Shown in pieces: positions 38,034 to 45,538 of a stretch of 64,000 bases of DNA (position 1 is the stretch's first letter; each line of letters starts with the position of its first letter). Origin of the DNA: an uncultured Pelagibacteraceae bacterium (GTDB lineage Bacteria; Pseudomonadota; Alphaproteobacteria; Pelagibacterales; Pelagibacteraceae). The notes under the pieces are model-generated. The model saw nothing but the letters and a program-made list of their open reading frames with translations. It was not told where the DNA came from and did no database searches. A program made the position numbers and the translations under genes. The DNA is taken from the NCBI GenBank assembly GCA_902615445.1, contig CACMOQ010000007.1:1-64000 (forward strand). Reading direction: 5' to 3'.

Positions 38034-38468
38034 TTAATCAATAATATTCAATTTAAGCAATTCACTTTGCTCAGTTTCTTTACACCATAATTCGTAACTT
38101 TCACAAATTCTCCATAATTGATCAAAGGCACGTTGTGAAATTTTAAGAGGAAATTTATTTTTTGTATAATATAAATCAGGAAATTGAATTAATTGTTTGA
38201 TCATCATGTTTTTTTGAACATGTAACAGTTTGATTGTTTCTGCTGGAATTTTATTATTATTCTGATCAATAAAATTGTTGTTCTTTAGTTTTTCCAACCA
38301 TTCATCGTGAAATTTACCACTACTTAATTTTTCAAAAAATTTAGTTTTTATAAAATCTTTAATAGCATCGGTATTGGTATAATTAATATTTTTTTCTTTT
38401 ATCTTAGAAATTTCTAAATATATTTTTTCTGCAACATATAGCACATAGGGTCTATCTTTTGACTTCAT
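38034..38468 (-). CDS. Unrecognised 144-residue soluble protein
   Basis: I do not recognise this protein. It is predicted soluble and rich in Lys, Ile and Asn, with three Trp residues and a C-terminal LWRICESYELWCKETEQSELL that looks helical. No catalytic motif, signal peptide or membrane segment is seen. It lies 6 bases after the racemase gene and 37 bases before the EamA transporter on the same strand, so it is probably co-transcribed with them. Length and codon usage look like a real gene. Confidence 0.65.
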   Translation of the reverse strand: MKSKDRPYVLYVAEKIYLEISKIKEKNINYTNTDAIKDFIKTKFFEKLSSGKFHDEWLEKLKNNNFIDQNNNKIPAETIKLLHVQKNMMIKQLIQFPDLYYTKNKFPLKISQRAFDQLWRICESYELWCKETEQSELLKLNIID

Positions 38469-38474
38469 ATATTT

Positions 38475-39221
38475 TTATATCTTATATTTTTTCATTGCAG
38501 CATGCGCTAAGATCAAATTAGGATCTAAAAATATTTTTGACGTTTTAATTTTATCAAAAGACTTAAAGGCAAATATTGCAATGGGTAATTCGGTACAACC
38601 AAGAATTATTTTTTTACATCTTTTACTCATCAAATAATTTATAGCAGGTTTGATTATTTTACTTGCTGCTTTTACATCACCCATCTTTACGAATTTTATA
38701 GCCCGATTAACTGAATTTTTTTGAATTTTAGACTCTGGAAAAACTAAATTAAAATTTTTATCAAAAAAATTATTATATATTCCAGTCTTTAAAGTACCCT
38801 CTGTAGCAAGTAAACCAATTGAAGAATTTTTTTTACACCGTTTAATTGTATGTTTATAAACTTCCTTTGGCATATTTATAATTGGTAAGTTTATTTTTTT
38901 TTTTAAATCATCATACCAATAATGTGCTGTGTTGCAGGGTATTACAAGAAACTTACATTTACTTTTTTTTAGTAAATTACATCCTTTAACTAAACTTTTT
39001 AAAACAAGTTGATATTTTATTTTATTTTTTTTTACATTTAAATTTTTAGTTAGATTCCTAGTGTGAATACCTATCGACTCAGGCCTTCCTGGAATATTTG
39101 CTTTGTTATAAAGAATAAACAGTGGATATTCTTGATCTATTTTACCTCTATTTAAAATTGCAAGTTTATTACAAAAGTCTAAACCTGCTTGTGTTCCCAT
39201 TCCACCAAGAATACCTATCAT
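38475..39221 (-). CDS. Aspartate/glutamate racemase family protein
   Basis: A 248-residue protein with the family's two catalytic cysteines: VIPCNTAHYWYDDL and ILGCTELPIAIF, plus an N-terminal GILGGMGTQAGLDF. Members racemise aspartate or glutamate without a cofactor; closely related proteins may act on hydantoins or other amino acids. Downstream genes encode an unknown protein and an EamA exporter. The upstream spacer carries a long inverted repeat. Confidence 0.87.
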   Translation of the reverse strand: MIGILGGMGTQAGLDFCNKLAILNRGKIDQEYPLFILYNKANIPGRPESIGIHTRNLTKNLNVKKNKIKYQLVLKSLVKGCNLLKKSKCKFLVIPCNTAHYWYDDLKKKINLPIINMPKEVYKHTIKRCKKNSSIGLLATEGTLKTGIYNNFFDKNFNLVFPESKIQKNSVNRAIKFVKMGDVKAASKIIKPAINYLMSKRCKKIILGCTELPIAIFAFKSFDKIKTSKIFLDPNLILAHAAMKKYKI

Positions 39222-39247
39222 AAATTTTTTATATATTAATAGATGTG

Positions 39248-39308
39248 TTATTGGCTACAGAAATTTTTAAATTTCTAGAATTATAATTTATATTAATGTA
39301 GCCAATAA
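39248..39308 (-). promoter_or_regulatory. Long inverted repeat between cspA and the racemase gene
   Basis: TTATTGGCTACA at 39248-39259 pairs perfectly with TGTAGCCAATAA at 39297-39308 (12 bp). Inside lies a second A+T-rich hairpin, AGAAATTT/AAATTTCT (39259-39276). On the minus strand this is 15 bases after the cspA stop and 26 bases before the racemase start. No U-run follows it, so it is not a textbook terminator; it may be a 3'-end or leader structure. Confidence 0.6.
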
Positions 39309-39323
39309 ATGATATTTTGAAAA

Positions 39324-39530
39324 TTATGCAGTTTTTAAATTAACTGCTGAAGGACCTTTGGGACCATCCTCAACATCGAAAGTCAAAGCTTGACCCTCAT
39401 CTAAACCATTCATACCAGCATCTCTTACGGCTGAAACATGAACGAATACATCTTTTTCTTTATCGTCTCTTTCAATAAAACCAAAACCTTTGGTTGGATT
39501 GAACCACTTTACTTTTCCTTGTAGACTCAT
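39324..39530 (-). CDS. cspA: Cold-shock domain protein (CspA family)
   Basis: A 68-residue single-domain nucleic-acid-binding protein. The RNP motifs [18 protein letters not shown] and [10 protein letters not shown] are intact. Such proteins melt RNA secondary structure and help translation at low temperature or in general. It is monocistronic, with a 117-base upstream spacer that contains a small hairpin (ATTACTT/AAGTAAT, 39564-39583) within the expected 5' leader. Confidence 0.95.
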   Translation of the reverse strand: MSLQGKVKWFNPTKGFGFIERDDKEKDVFVHVSAVRDAGMNGLDEGQALTFDVEDGPKGPSAVNLKTA

Positions 39531-39563
39531 ATTTTTCTTCTTACTTTTTTGTTATATTAATTT

Positions 39564-39583
39564 ATTACTTATAATTAAGTAAT
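39564..39583 (-). promoter_or_regulatory. Small inverted repeat in the cspA leader
   Basis: ATTACTT and AAGTAAT form a 7-bp stem around a 6-base loop, 34-53 bases upstream of the cspA start. A TACTTTAAAGTA palindrome sits at 39628-39639 just before. A leader hairpin is common in cold-shock genes, but the repeat could equally be an operator. It shares its half-site with the palindrome at 4831-4845. Confidence 0.35.
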
Positions 39584-39647
39584 TACAACTTCTTCAAAAT
39601 TTAATGAGTTTTGTCAACAAAATTGATACTTTAAAGTAATTTTTGTT

Positions 39648-40115
39648 TTAATCGTGTTCAATTTGCTTTGTATAATACATAGAATTTGGATCAATTTTGT
39701 AGTGAGCAAAAGGTTCACAAGGTTCAAAATGACATTTTTTAAATAATTTTCTTGCAGGTTCAAAAAATTTCCCTGAGCCTGTTTCAATACTTATTCTCTT
39801 TAAATTTAGTTTTCTGGCCTCAATAATCAAATACTGAATTAATTTTATTCCAATATTTTGTCTTCTAAAGTTGTCATGAATCCTTATTGATTTAAATTCA
39901 CCATGCTCCTCATCTAAAAATTTTAATGCTCCACAGCCTAATAACTTATCATTGTACCATAAACTCCAAAATTTTATTGAGGGAACTTTAAGCCCATTAA
40001 TGTCTAAAACATGTGTACTTTCCTCGGGTGAAGCAGCTCTGAGTTCTATAAAATGTTTATTTAAAAGTTCATTTACTTCTGGATGATCAAAATTGCCCTC
40101 TATAATTTTAAACAT
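39648..40115 (-). CDS. GNAT-family N-acetyltransferase
   Basis: A 155-residue acetyl-CoA-dependent transferase. GEFKSIRIHDNFRRQNIGIKLI contains the acetyl-CoA loop in the form RRQNIG, and LKRISIETGSGKFFEPARKLF is the usual following helix-strand. The C-terminal FEPCEPFAHYKIDPNSMYYTK matches the YafP/PA4794-like small-molecule acetyltransferases. Substrate unknown. It abuts purK on the same strand and is probably in its operon. Confidence 0.85.
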   Translation of the reverse strand: MFKIIEGNFDHPEVNELLNKHFIELRAASPEESTHVLDINGLKVPSIKFWSLWYNDKLLGCGALKFLDEEHGEFKSIRIHDNFRRQNIGIKLIQYLIIEARKLNLKRISIETGSGKFFEPARKLFKKCHFEPCEPFAHYKIDPNSMYYTKQIEHD

Positions 40116-41162
40116 TTAAATTAATGTAGTTAAGTGACCCATTTTCCTTTTTGTTTTAACTTCTTTTTTTTGATAATCAAAGAAAAATTGATTATCATCG
40201 ACCTTTAAATTTTTTCTGTACGGAATTATTTGGTTTCCGATTAAATTAATCATTTTTGCATTTGAAATCTTTTTAAGTGGAACTTTTTCAAGAGAACATA
40301 CAGCTCTAATATGATTTTCAAATTGACTTATATTGAATGCGTTAATAGTCAAATGACCAGAATTGTGAACTCTTGGTGCGATCTCATTTACATATAAATT
40401 TTCATTTCTATCAATAAAAAATTCTACGCACAAAGTTCCAATATATTTTAACTCTTCAGCAATTCTAATTGACCATTCTTTTGACTCATCAAATAATCGT
40501 TTGTTAATTTCAGCAGGTATTTTGGAATATTTGAGTATTTGATCCTCATGGATGTTTTCAATAGGCTCATAAATCTCATAACTATTATTACTAAATCTTG
40601 TTATAATGACTGATATTTCTTTTTTGAGTTTTACAAGTTTTTCAAGTATATATCCTTTTGAAAAATCGATATTTAAAGAATTTAAATCCTGTTTTGATTT
40701 GATACGATACTGACCTTTACCGTCATAACCTAAAGTAGTAGTTTTTAAAATTCCAGGTAAAAAATCCCCTAAAGCTTCTATATCAGTTTTTCTTTCTACA
40801 GAAGCATATTTAGTTGTTCTTATGTTAAGTTTGTTTATAAAATCTTTTTCGGTTAGCCTGTGTTGAATTAGTTTATTTATAGATGGCTTAGGTATAACTT
40901 TTTTTATTTTATTAATCTCACATAAAGTTTCGAAAGGTATATTTTCAAATTCATAGGTGATTAAATCCACTTTATTAACAAATTCTTGTATCTTATTTTT
41001 ATCGTTATAATCACCGTAGATGAATTGTTCACAAAAGTTTTGTGCTGGTGCATCGATATCATCACAATAAATAATTGTCTTTATATTTAATTTTTTTGCT
41101 GCTTCAGACAGCATGCTTCCTAATTGACCTCCGCCAATAATACCCAAATTTATTCCCGACAT
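40116..41162 (-). CDS. purK: 5-(carboxyamino)imidazole ribonucleotide synthase
   Basis: A 348-residue ATP-grasp enzyme of purine synthesis that carboxylates AIR to N5-CAIR. N-terminal GIIGGGQLGSMLSEAAKKL, LKTTTLGYDGKGQYRI, EISVIITR, and VNEIAPRVHNSGHLTINAF are hallmark PurK sequences. It lies 2 bases after purE and directly before the GNAT gene. Length is normal for the family. Confidence 0.95.
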   Translation of the reverse strand: MSGINLGIIGGGQLGSMLSEAAKKLNIKTIIYCDDIDAPAQNFCEQFIYGDYNDKNKIQEFVNKVDLITYEFENIPFETLCEINKIKKVIPKPSINKLIQHRLTEKDFINKLNIRTTKYASVERKTDIEALGDFLPGILKTTTLGYDGKGQYRIKSKQDLNSLNIDFSKGYILEKLVKLKKEISVIITRFSNNSYEIYEPIENIHEDQILKYSKIPAEINKRLFDESKEWSIRIAEELKYIGTLCVEFFIDRNENLYVNEIAPRVHNSGHLTINAFNISQFENHIRAVCSLEKVPLKKISNAKMINLIGNQIIPYRKNLKVDDNQFFFDYQKKEVKTKRKMGHLTTLI

Positions 41163-41164
41163 TT

Positions 41165-41659
41165 TTAATTCTTAGGTTTTTTTTTCACTGATTTTGTTTG
41201 TAATAATCGCCAATTTTCTAATTTTTTTTTAACGGCAGGATTAGTGTTTGCAATTATCGATGCAGCTAATAAACCAGCGTTGATTGCACCATTATCTCCT
41301 ATAGCCAAAGTTCCCACAGGAATTCCTTTAGGCATTTGTACAATTGATAGTAAGCTATCAAGTCCTTTAAGGTTTTTACTTTCGATTGGCACACCTAAAA
41401 CTGGGATAGATGTTAAAGCTGAAATCATACCTGGCAAATGTGCTGAGCCTCCAGCTCCTGCAATTATAACTCCATAATTTTTTTTTTCAGCAGATTGGGC
41501 AAATTCATACATTCTTTTTGGGGTTCTATGAGCTGATATTATTTTAGTATCAAATTTTACGCCGACACTTTTTAATATTTTAGTAGATAACTTCATAGTT
41601 CTGAAGTCAGATTGACTACCCATTATAACTGCAACTTTTAAGTTGTTTGTCTTTTTCAT
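41165..41659 (-). CDS. purE: N5-carboxyaminoimidazole ribonucleotide mutase
   Basis: A 164-residue class I PurE that moves the carboxyl group of N5-CAIR to give CAIR. VIMGSQSDFRTMK, ISAHRTPKRMYEFA, IIAGAGGSAHLPGM and GTLAIGDNGAINAGLLA carry the active-site loops. PurE is paired with PurK 2 bases downstream, the usual partner. Confidence 0.96.
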   Translation of the reverse strand: MKKTNNLKVAVIMGSQSDFRTMKLSTKILKSVGVKFDTKIISAHRTPKRMYEFAQSAEKKNYGVIIAGAGGSAHLPGMISALTSIPVLGVPIESKNLKGLDSLLSIVQMPKGIPVGTLAIGDNGAINAGLLAASIIANTNPAVKKKLENWRLLQTKSVKKKPKN

Positions 41660-41749
41660 GATTTAAATACTATAAACTTTATTTCAAAATTAGATAAAGA
41701 TTTCAATAAAATTAGTATTTTTGTAAAAATTGTTATAAATTTACAAGCT

Positions 41750-41911
41750 GTGATTAAAGATAAACATATTGATAAAACATACAATAAAGAATTAGACGAT
41801 ATTTGTGATGAATGTAAAAGTAAGGATGAAAGTGTTTCTCAAAATTTAATTCTTACAGGTTTTAAAATTTGTAAATCTTGTAGAGTGTCAAAAACAATTT
41901 TTCCTATTTAG
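41750..41911 (+). CDS. 53-residue putative zinc-ribbon microprotein
   Basis: A short frame with GTG start at 41750, in the spacer between divergently oriented purE and the convergent Yip1-like gene. It has two Cys pairs, CDEC and CKSC, 18 residues apart, which is a typical zinc-knuckle layout, preceded by a Lys/Asp-rich part. The frame is open further upstream, so the exact start is unsure; no clear ribosome site was seen. Its stop overlaps the convergent gene's stop. The paired CxxC motifs make a real gene likely despite the size. Confidence 0.55.
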   Translation: MIKDKHIDKTYNKELDDICDECKSKDESVSQNLILTGFKICKSCRVSKTIFPI

Positions 41912-42450
41912 ATAGAATTTACTGGTATCATATTCATTCTGCTCATAACAAATGAGATTGATAAAAAAACAATAATCAGGAATGACAAAAAAACTATTCC
42001 AAAAGATTTTAAATTTGATTTAAGACTGAGGATTTGTTTTGTTGAAATGATTAAAGCAGCGAAAATCCAGAATTGAGTTAATAATATTATAGGTATCATC
42101 AAATCTGGAGTAACTGCAAAAAATCTTAATAAGCTAGGCGCATGAGCAAATCCAACTGCCGTTAAAACCTTTTTAAATGATGTTTTAGTTTGTTTATCTG
42201 GGAATAGTTTTACACCGATTACAAAAATTAAAATTGCCCATATAAACCATGTGATTATCGCTGTTAATCCTGACATTGCAACAGCCGTTTTAATTATATT
42301 ATTTGCTGCAACTGCACCTGCTATACCATCTAATATCATTATTAAGCCAGAAAAATATATTGCAGCCTCTCCGAAATTTTTACTATCGGTGTAAAGAGAT
42401 TTATCTAATTTAATAGATTTAAAGATTATATTAAGAAACTCTCCAAACAT
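41908..42450 (-). CDS. Yip1-domain-like membrane protein
   Basis: A 180-residue integral membrane protein with about five hydrophobic segments. The layout, with FGEAAIYFSGLIMILDG, then a TAIITWFIWAILIFVIGVKLF segment and LTAVGFAHAPSLLRFF, matches the bacterial Yip1 family. Function unknown. It starts directly at the stop of a 34-residue membrane peptide gene (TAAATG), indicating translational coupling. Confidence 0.7.
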   Translation of the reverse strand: MFGEFLNIIFKSIKLDKSLYTDSKNFGEAAIYFSGLIMILDGIAGAVAANNIIKTAVAMSGLTAIITWFIWAILIFVIGVKLFPDKQTKTSFKKVLTAVGFAHAPSLLRFFAVTPDLMIPIILLTQFWIFAALIISTKQILSLKSNLKSFGIVFLSFLIIVFLSISFVMSRMNMIPVNSI

Positions 42451-42555
42451 TTAATTTTTTTTATTTTTTTGTTCTTTATATGAAACGATTAATGGGAAAA
42501 GTATTAAAACAATTGTGATAGTAATGCAAACTACAATTAAGAAACCTTTTGTCAT
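42451..42555 (-). CDS. 34-residue single-pass membrane microprotein
   Basis: A short ATG frame, 42555 to 42451, reading a short N-terminus (MTKGF), a hydrophobic segment of about 20 residues (from LIVVCITITIV to PLIV) and a charged tail SYKEQKNKKN. Its TAA is immediately followed by the ATG of the Yip1-like gene. Classic small membrane protein with a positive C-terminal end. It fills most of the spacer upstream of the GcvT-like gene's stop. Function unknown. Confidence 0.5.
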   Translation of the reverse strand: MTKGFLIVVCITITIVLILFPLIVSYKEQKNKKN

Positions 42556-42587
42556 AAGTAACTTAAACAGATTATATCCTCAAATTT

Positions 42588-43946
42588 TTAGCCTTTAGAT
42601 ACTTCTCTTGTGTTAGCGTTATATGACTCTTTAAATGGTATATCTGTAACTACTGCATCAACTGGTTTGCCGGGAGTACTAGAATATTTTTCAGGTAAAT
42701 GAACTTTATATTTTGTACCCACTTTTCCTTTTGGAAAACCATTTGCATTAAGAGTTCCATCAAAAGGTACATATCCCATTGCGATATTCATCTTTTTTTC
42801 TGGATGATACCAAGGAGAAGTAATAAATCCAACTGGATCCCCGCCGTTTTCATTTGATATTAACCAAAAATCAGGGGCGTAGTCATCAATCGGTTTTCCA
42901 CCCATTTCAAGCCCAACCAATTGTAATTTATAAGGTTTTTTTCCAGCTTTGAGCTCTGCTCCCATTTTTTCTAAAACTGCCTTACCCACATAATCGGATT
43001 TTTTATTCCACTCACCTTTACCTGATAAAGAAACCTGGTAACCTAAATTACATTGGAATGGATTATGTTGTTGATCCATATCTTGACCCCAAGAAAGTAT
43101 ACCCGCTTGAATTCTTCTGTGATGAGCAGGAGCAATAACCATCAAATTATGTTTTTTCCCTGCTTCAAGAACTGCGTTCCACATTTCATCAGCATATAAA
43201 GTTGCGTCTCTTAAATAAATTTCGTATCCAGCTTCACCCGAAAAACCTGATTGAGAGATGACACAACTCCTACCAGCTACCTTTACCTCTGCTAGTCCAT
43301 AAAAGGGCATTTCTTCTAAATCAACCTGGTCTCCTAACAAATCTTTCATAAGAGCTTTTGATTTTGGACCTTGTATTTGCACAGGGCATGCATCTATTTC
43401 GTCTATAGTACAATTAAATCTTCCATCTGAATTTACACCTTGTAAATACATCCCAATATCAGAGTCAGATAATGAAAACCAAAATTCATCTTTTGAAATT
43501 CTTAGAAGAATTGGATCATTCAAAACTCCACCATATGCATTACATAAAATTACATATCTTGCTCTCATAGGTGAGATCTTAGTTGCATCTCTAGTGATTA
43601 CGTAATCAACAAATTTTTCTGCATCAGGACCTTTAACTTGTATTTGTCTTTCAACAGCAACATTCCACATTGTAACATGGTTAACGATAGCATCATATTC
43701 TACCATAGCTCCACCATGTTCTGGTTTTACGTATCCTCTAGGATGATAAATACGATTGTAAACAGTTGCTCTCCAACATCCAGCTTGCATTGATAAATGC
43801 CAATAAGGTGATTTTCTGACCCTTGTAGAAATCAACATTTCAACTTTTGTTGGACCACTTTGTCTTAAATTGTATGGAACTTTTCGATCTGATTGATCTA
43901 CTGAGGTTACATGCTTTAATTTTGTATAGTCAAATTCTTTAGACAT
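42588..43946 (-). CDS. GcvT/DmdA-family tetrahydrofolate-dependent methyltransferase (demethylase-like)
   Basis: A 452-residue protein of the aminomethyltransferase fold. MWNVAVERQIQVKGPDA, LNDPILLRISKDEFWFSLSD, QIQGPKSKALMKDLLG and SGFSGEAGYEIYLRD match GcvT relatives and especially DmdA, the DMSP demethylase of this bacterial group, but it is longer than the roughly 370-residue DmdA and lacks the paired partners of a glycine cleavage system. It probably moves a methyl group from a small methylated compound to THF. A MetF-like gene overlaps its start by 8 bases, which would process the methyl-THF product. The substrate is unknown. Confidence 0.78.
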   Translation of the reverse strand: MSKEFDYTKLKHVTSVDQSDRKVPYNLRQSGPTKVEMLISTRVRKSPYWHLSMQAGCWRATVYNRIYHPRGYVKPEHGGAMVEYDAIVNHVTMWNVAVERQIQVKGPDAEKFVDYVITRDATKISPMRARYVILCNAYGGVLNDPILLRISKDEFWFSLSDSDIGMYLQGVNSDGRFNCTIDEIDACPVQIQGPKSKALMKDLLGDQVDLEEMPFYGLAEVKVAGRSCVISQSGFSGEAGYEIYLRDATLYADEMWNAVLEAGKKHNLMVIAPAHHRRIQAGILSWGQDMDQQHNPFQCNLGYQVSLSGKGEWNKKSDYVGKAVLEKMGAELKAGKKPYKLQLVGLEMGGKPIDDYAPDFWLISNENGGDPVGFITSPWYHPEKKMNIAMGYVPFDGTLNANGFPKGKVGTKYKVHLPEKYSSTPGKPVDAVVTDIPFKESYNANTREVSKG

Positions 43947-44667
43947 AACTATTCTCCTTCAACCACTTGTTAGTTTCCTTCAAGCCGCCGAATGTATAAA
44001 TGTGAAAGAAATCAGTATGTGATTTAAGCTTCCCAATTAAATCATTAGGGTCTTTAGGTTTTAATAAATCTAAAGCCTTAGTAAAATTAGATTTAAGAAA
44101 ATTTAAGGAATTTTTTGCTCCTACAATGTTTGCAAACTTAATCAAGCTTGATATTTTAAGAGGGCCAGTAATTCCTACATGCACTGGTACGCTTTGTTTA
44201 GACACAAAATCTATAATAGGCTGGGGATCTAATAACCATTGTGTTACTATATAATCAGCATAAGGCTTTTTATCTATCATAGCTTTTTCTAAATCTGAGT
44301 CGGATATATCAGGACTCCCCTCTGGGTGTCCAGCAATTCCTATTGTCATCTTCTCAAAATAACCAGTCTCCAAAAGTTGAAAAGAGCTATCAAATTTTCC
44401 CATTGGTTCTCTTCCACCACCAATTACTAGAACTTGTTTAACTCCGCCGTCTTTACACCTTGAAACATAATCTTTTAGTTGCTTTTCATTCTGCATTGAT
44501 CTTGCTGGAAAGTGTGGAACTGGATTAAAACCTTTCTTAACTAACTCAACTGCTTGTTGTGCTGTCTCTTTATAATCCCCACCAGGTAACATTGTTATGT
44601 AAATATCTTTAACTGGAGGCACAGTATCTAGGTCAGTAGTTGGGCCTATTTCTAGAGAAAAATTCAT
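43939..44667 (-). CDS. Methylenetetrahydrofolate reductase-like protein (MetF family)
   Basis: A 242-residue TIM-barrel flavoprotein-like protein, shorter than the usual 290-300 residues. FNPVPHFPARSM, VLVIGGGREP, IGIAGHPEGSPD, and ADYIVTQWLLD match MetF (the last being the FDxxxF-like region with TQWLL). It lies directly upstream of, and overlaps by 8 bases, the GcvT-like methyltransferase gene, so it likely oxidises 5-methyl-THF made by its partner to methylene-THF. Truncation of the N-terminal strands leaves open whether it is active alone. Confidence 0.75.
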   Translation of the reverse strand: MNFSLEIGPTTDLDTVPPVKDIYITMLPGGDYKETAQQAVELVKKGFNPVPHFPARSMQNEKQLKDYVSRCKDGGVKQVLVIGGGREPMGKFDSSFQLLETGYFEKMTIGIAGHPEGSPDISDSDLEKAMIDKKPYADYIVTQWLLDPQPIIDFVSKQSVPVHVGITGPLKISSLIKFANIVGAKNSLNFLKSNFTKALDLLKPKDPNDLIGKLKSHTDFFHIYTFGGLKETNKWLKENSYV

Positions 44668-44750
44668 TTAATAGAATGATTATCTTTTTTAAAAAAGCTG
44701 TCAAAGAAATTCAGCTTGATAGAATCGATTTTTATTGTCACAAAACAATT

Positions 44751-45161
44751 ATGAAAATTATTTTAATAATGGGTCTGCCTGGGTCAGGAAAAACAACCTT
44801 GGCTAATGAATTGGCTCCATTACTTAATGCCAAAAGATTGAACGCTGATGAAGTTAGAAAAGAGGCAAATGACTGGGATTTTTCAGAGGAAGGAAGAAAA
44901 AGACAATCAAAGAGAATGGCTGATTTTGCCTTAAAGCTAAAAGAAGATGGAAGTTTTGTCGTAGCAGATTTCATATGCCCAACACCTGAGGCAAGGAAAT
45001 TATTTCCTGCAGATTTTATCATTTGGGTTGATACTATTAAAGAAGGTAGATTTGAAGATACTAATAAAATGTTTGTAAAGCCTGATAAGTATAACTTTCA
45101 TGTTACTTCACAAGATGCTAAAAATTGGGCTCCAAAAATACTTAAGGAGATTAAAAAATGA
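44751..45161 (+). CDS. P-loop kinase resembling adenylylsulfate kinase (CysC-like)
   Basis: A 136-residue protein. The ATG at 44751 places the P-loop GLPGSGKTT right at the N-terminus as in CysC; the earlier in-frame start at 44640 adds a 37-residue tail that overlaps the divergent gene and is rejected. RLNADEVRKEANDWDFSEEG is the CysC-like substrate region and VADFICPTPEARKLF the following strand. It is shorter than true APS kinases (about 200 residues). The stop overlaps a nucleotidyltransferase-like gene by 4 bases, so the two act together, perhaps on a phosphorylated small molecule. Confidence 0.7.
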   Translation: MKIILIMGLPGSGKTTLANELAPLLNAKRLNADEVRKEANDWDFSEEGRKRQSKRMADFALKLKEDGSFVVADFICPTPEARKLFPADFIIWVDTIKEGRFEDTNKMFVKPDKYNFHVTSQDAKNWAPKILKEIKK

Positions 45162-45532
45162 TCTATAAGTGGGACAATAAAAAACCAACTGCGCAGATGT
45201 TAGGAAGGTGGCAACCCTTTCATGATGGTCATTATGCATTATTTAAAGAAATTTTAAAAAAAACTGGTCAAGTTTGTATACAGATTAGAGATGTTCAGGG
45301 TGTTGATGATAATCCATTTGATTTTGAAACTGTGAAAAAAAATATAGAGGATAGACTTAAACCTGAATTTGAAGGACGATACAAAATTGTATTAGTACCA
45401 AATATTACTAATATTTGTTACGGTAGAGGTGTAGGTTATCAAATTGAAGAAATTGAGCTTTCAAAAGAAATTCAAGAAATCTCTGCAACTAAAATAAGAG
45501 CCAAGATGAGAGAAGAGGGCAAATTAAAATAA
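45158..45532 (+). CDS. HxGH-type nucleotidyltransferase-like protein
   Basis: A 124-residue Rossmann-like protein. GRWQPFHDGHYALF carries the HxGH motif used to bind ATP or CTP, and ISATKIRAKM near the C-terminus matches the ISxTxxR motif of the same superfamily. The layout resembles archaeal-type nicotinamide mononucleotide adenylyltransferases and glycerol-phosphate cytidylyltransferases, but it is shorter. It overlaps the CysC-like kinase by 4 bases, suggesting phosphorylation followed by nucleotidyl activation of one substrate. Confidence 0.7.
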   Translation: MIYKWDNKKPTAQMLGRWQPFHDGHYALFKEILKKTGQVCIQIRDVQGVDDNPFDFETVKKNIEDRLKPEFEGRYKIVLVPNITNICYGRGVGYQIEEIELSKEIQEISATKIRAKMREEGKLK

Positions 45533-45538
45533 TAATTA

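Noticed and set aside
39531-39647. TTGACA at 39617-39612 as the -35 of cspA
   Set aside because: No acceptable -10 lies 16-18 bases downstream; left unassigned.
44640-44750. Upstream in-frame start for the CysC-like kinase
   Set aside because: It adds a 37-residue segment overlapping the start of the divergent MetF-like gene; the P-loop should be near the N-terminus, so ATG 44751 is preferred.
44751-45161. True APS kinase for sulfate assimilation
   Set aside because: Too short, no other sulfate genes in view, and paired with a nucleotidyltransferase instead.
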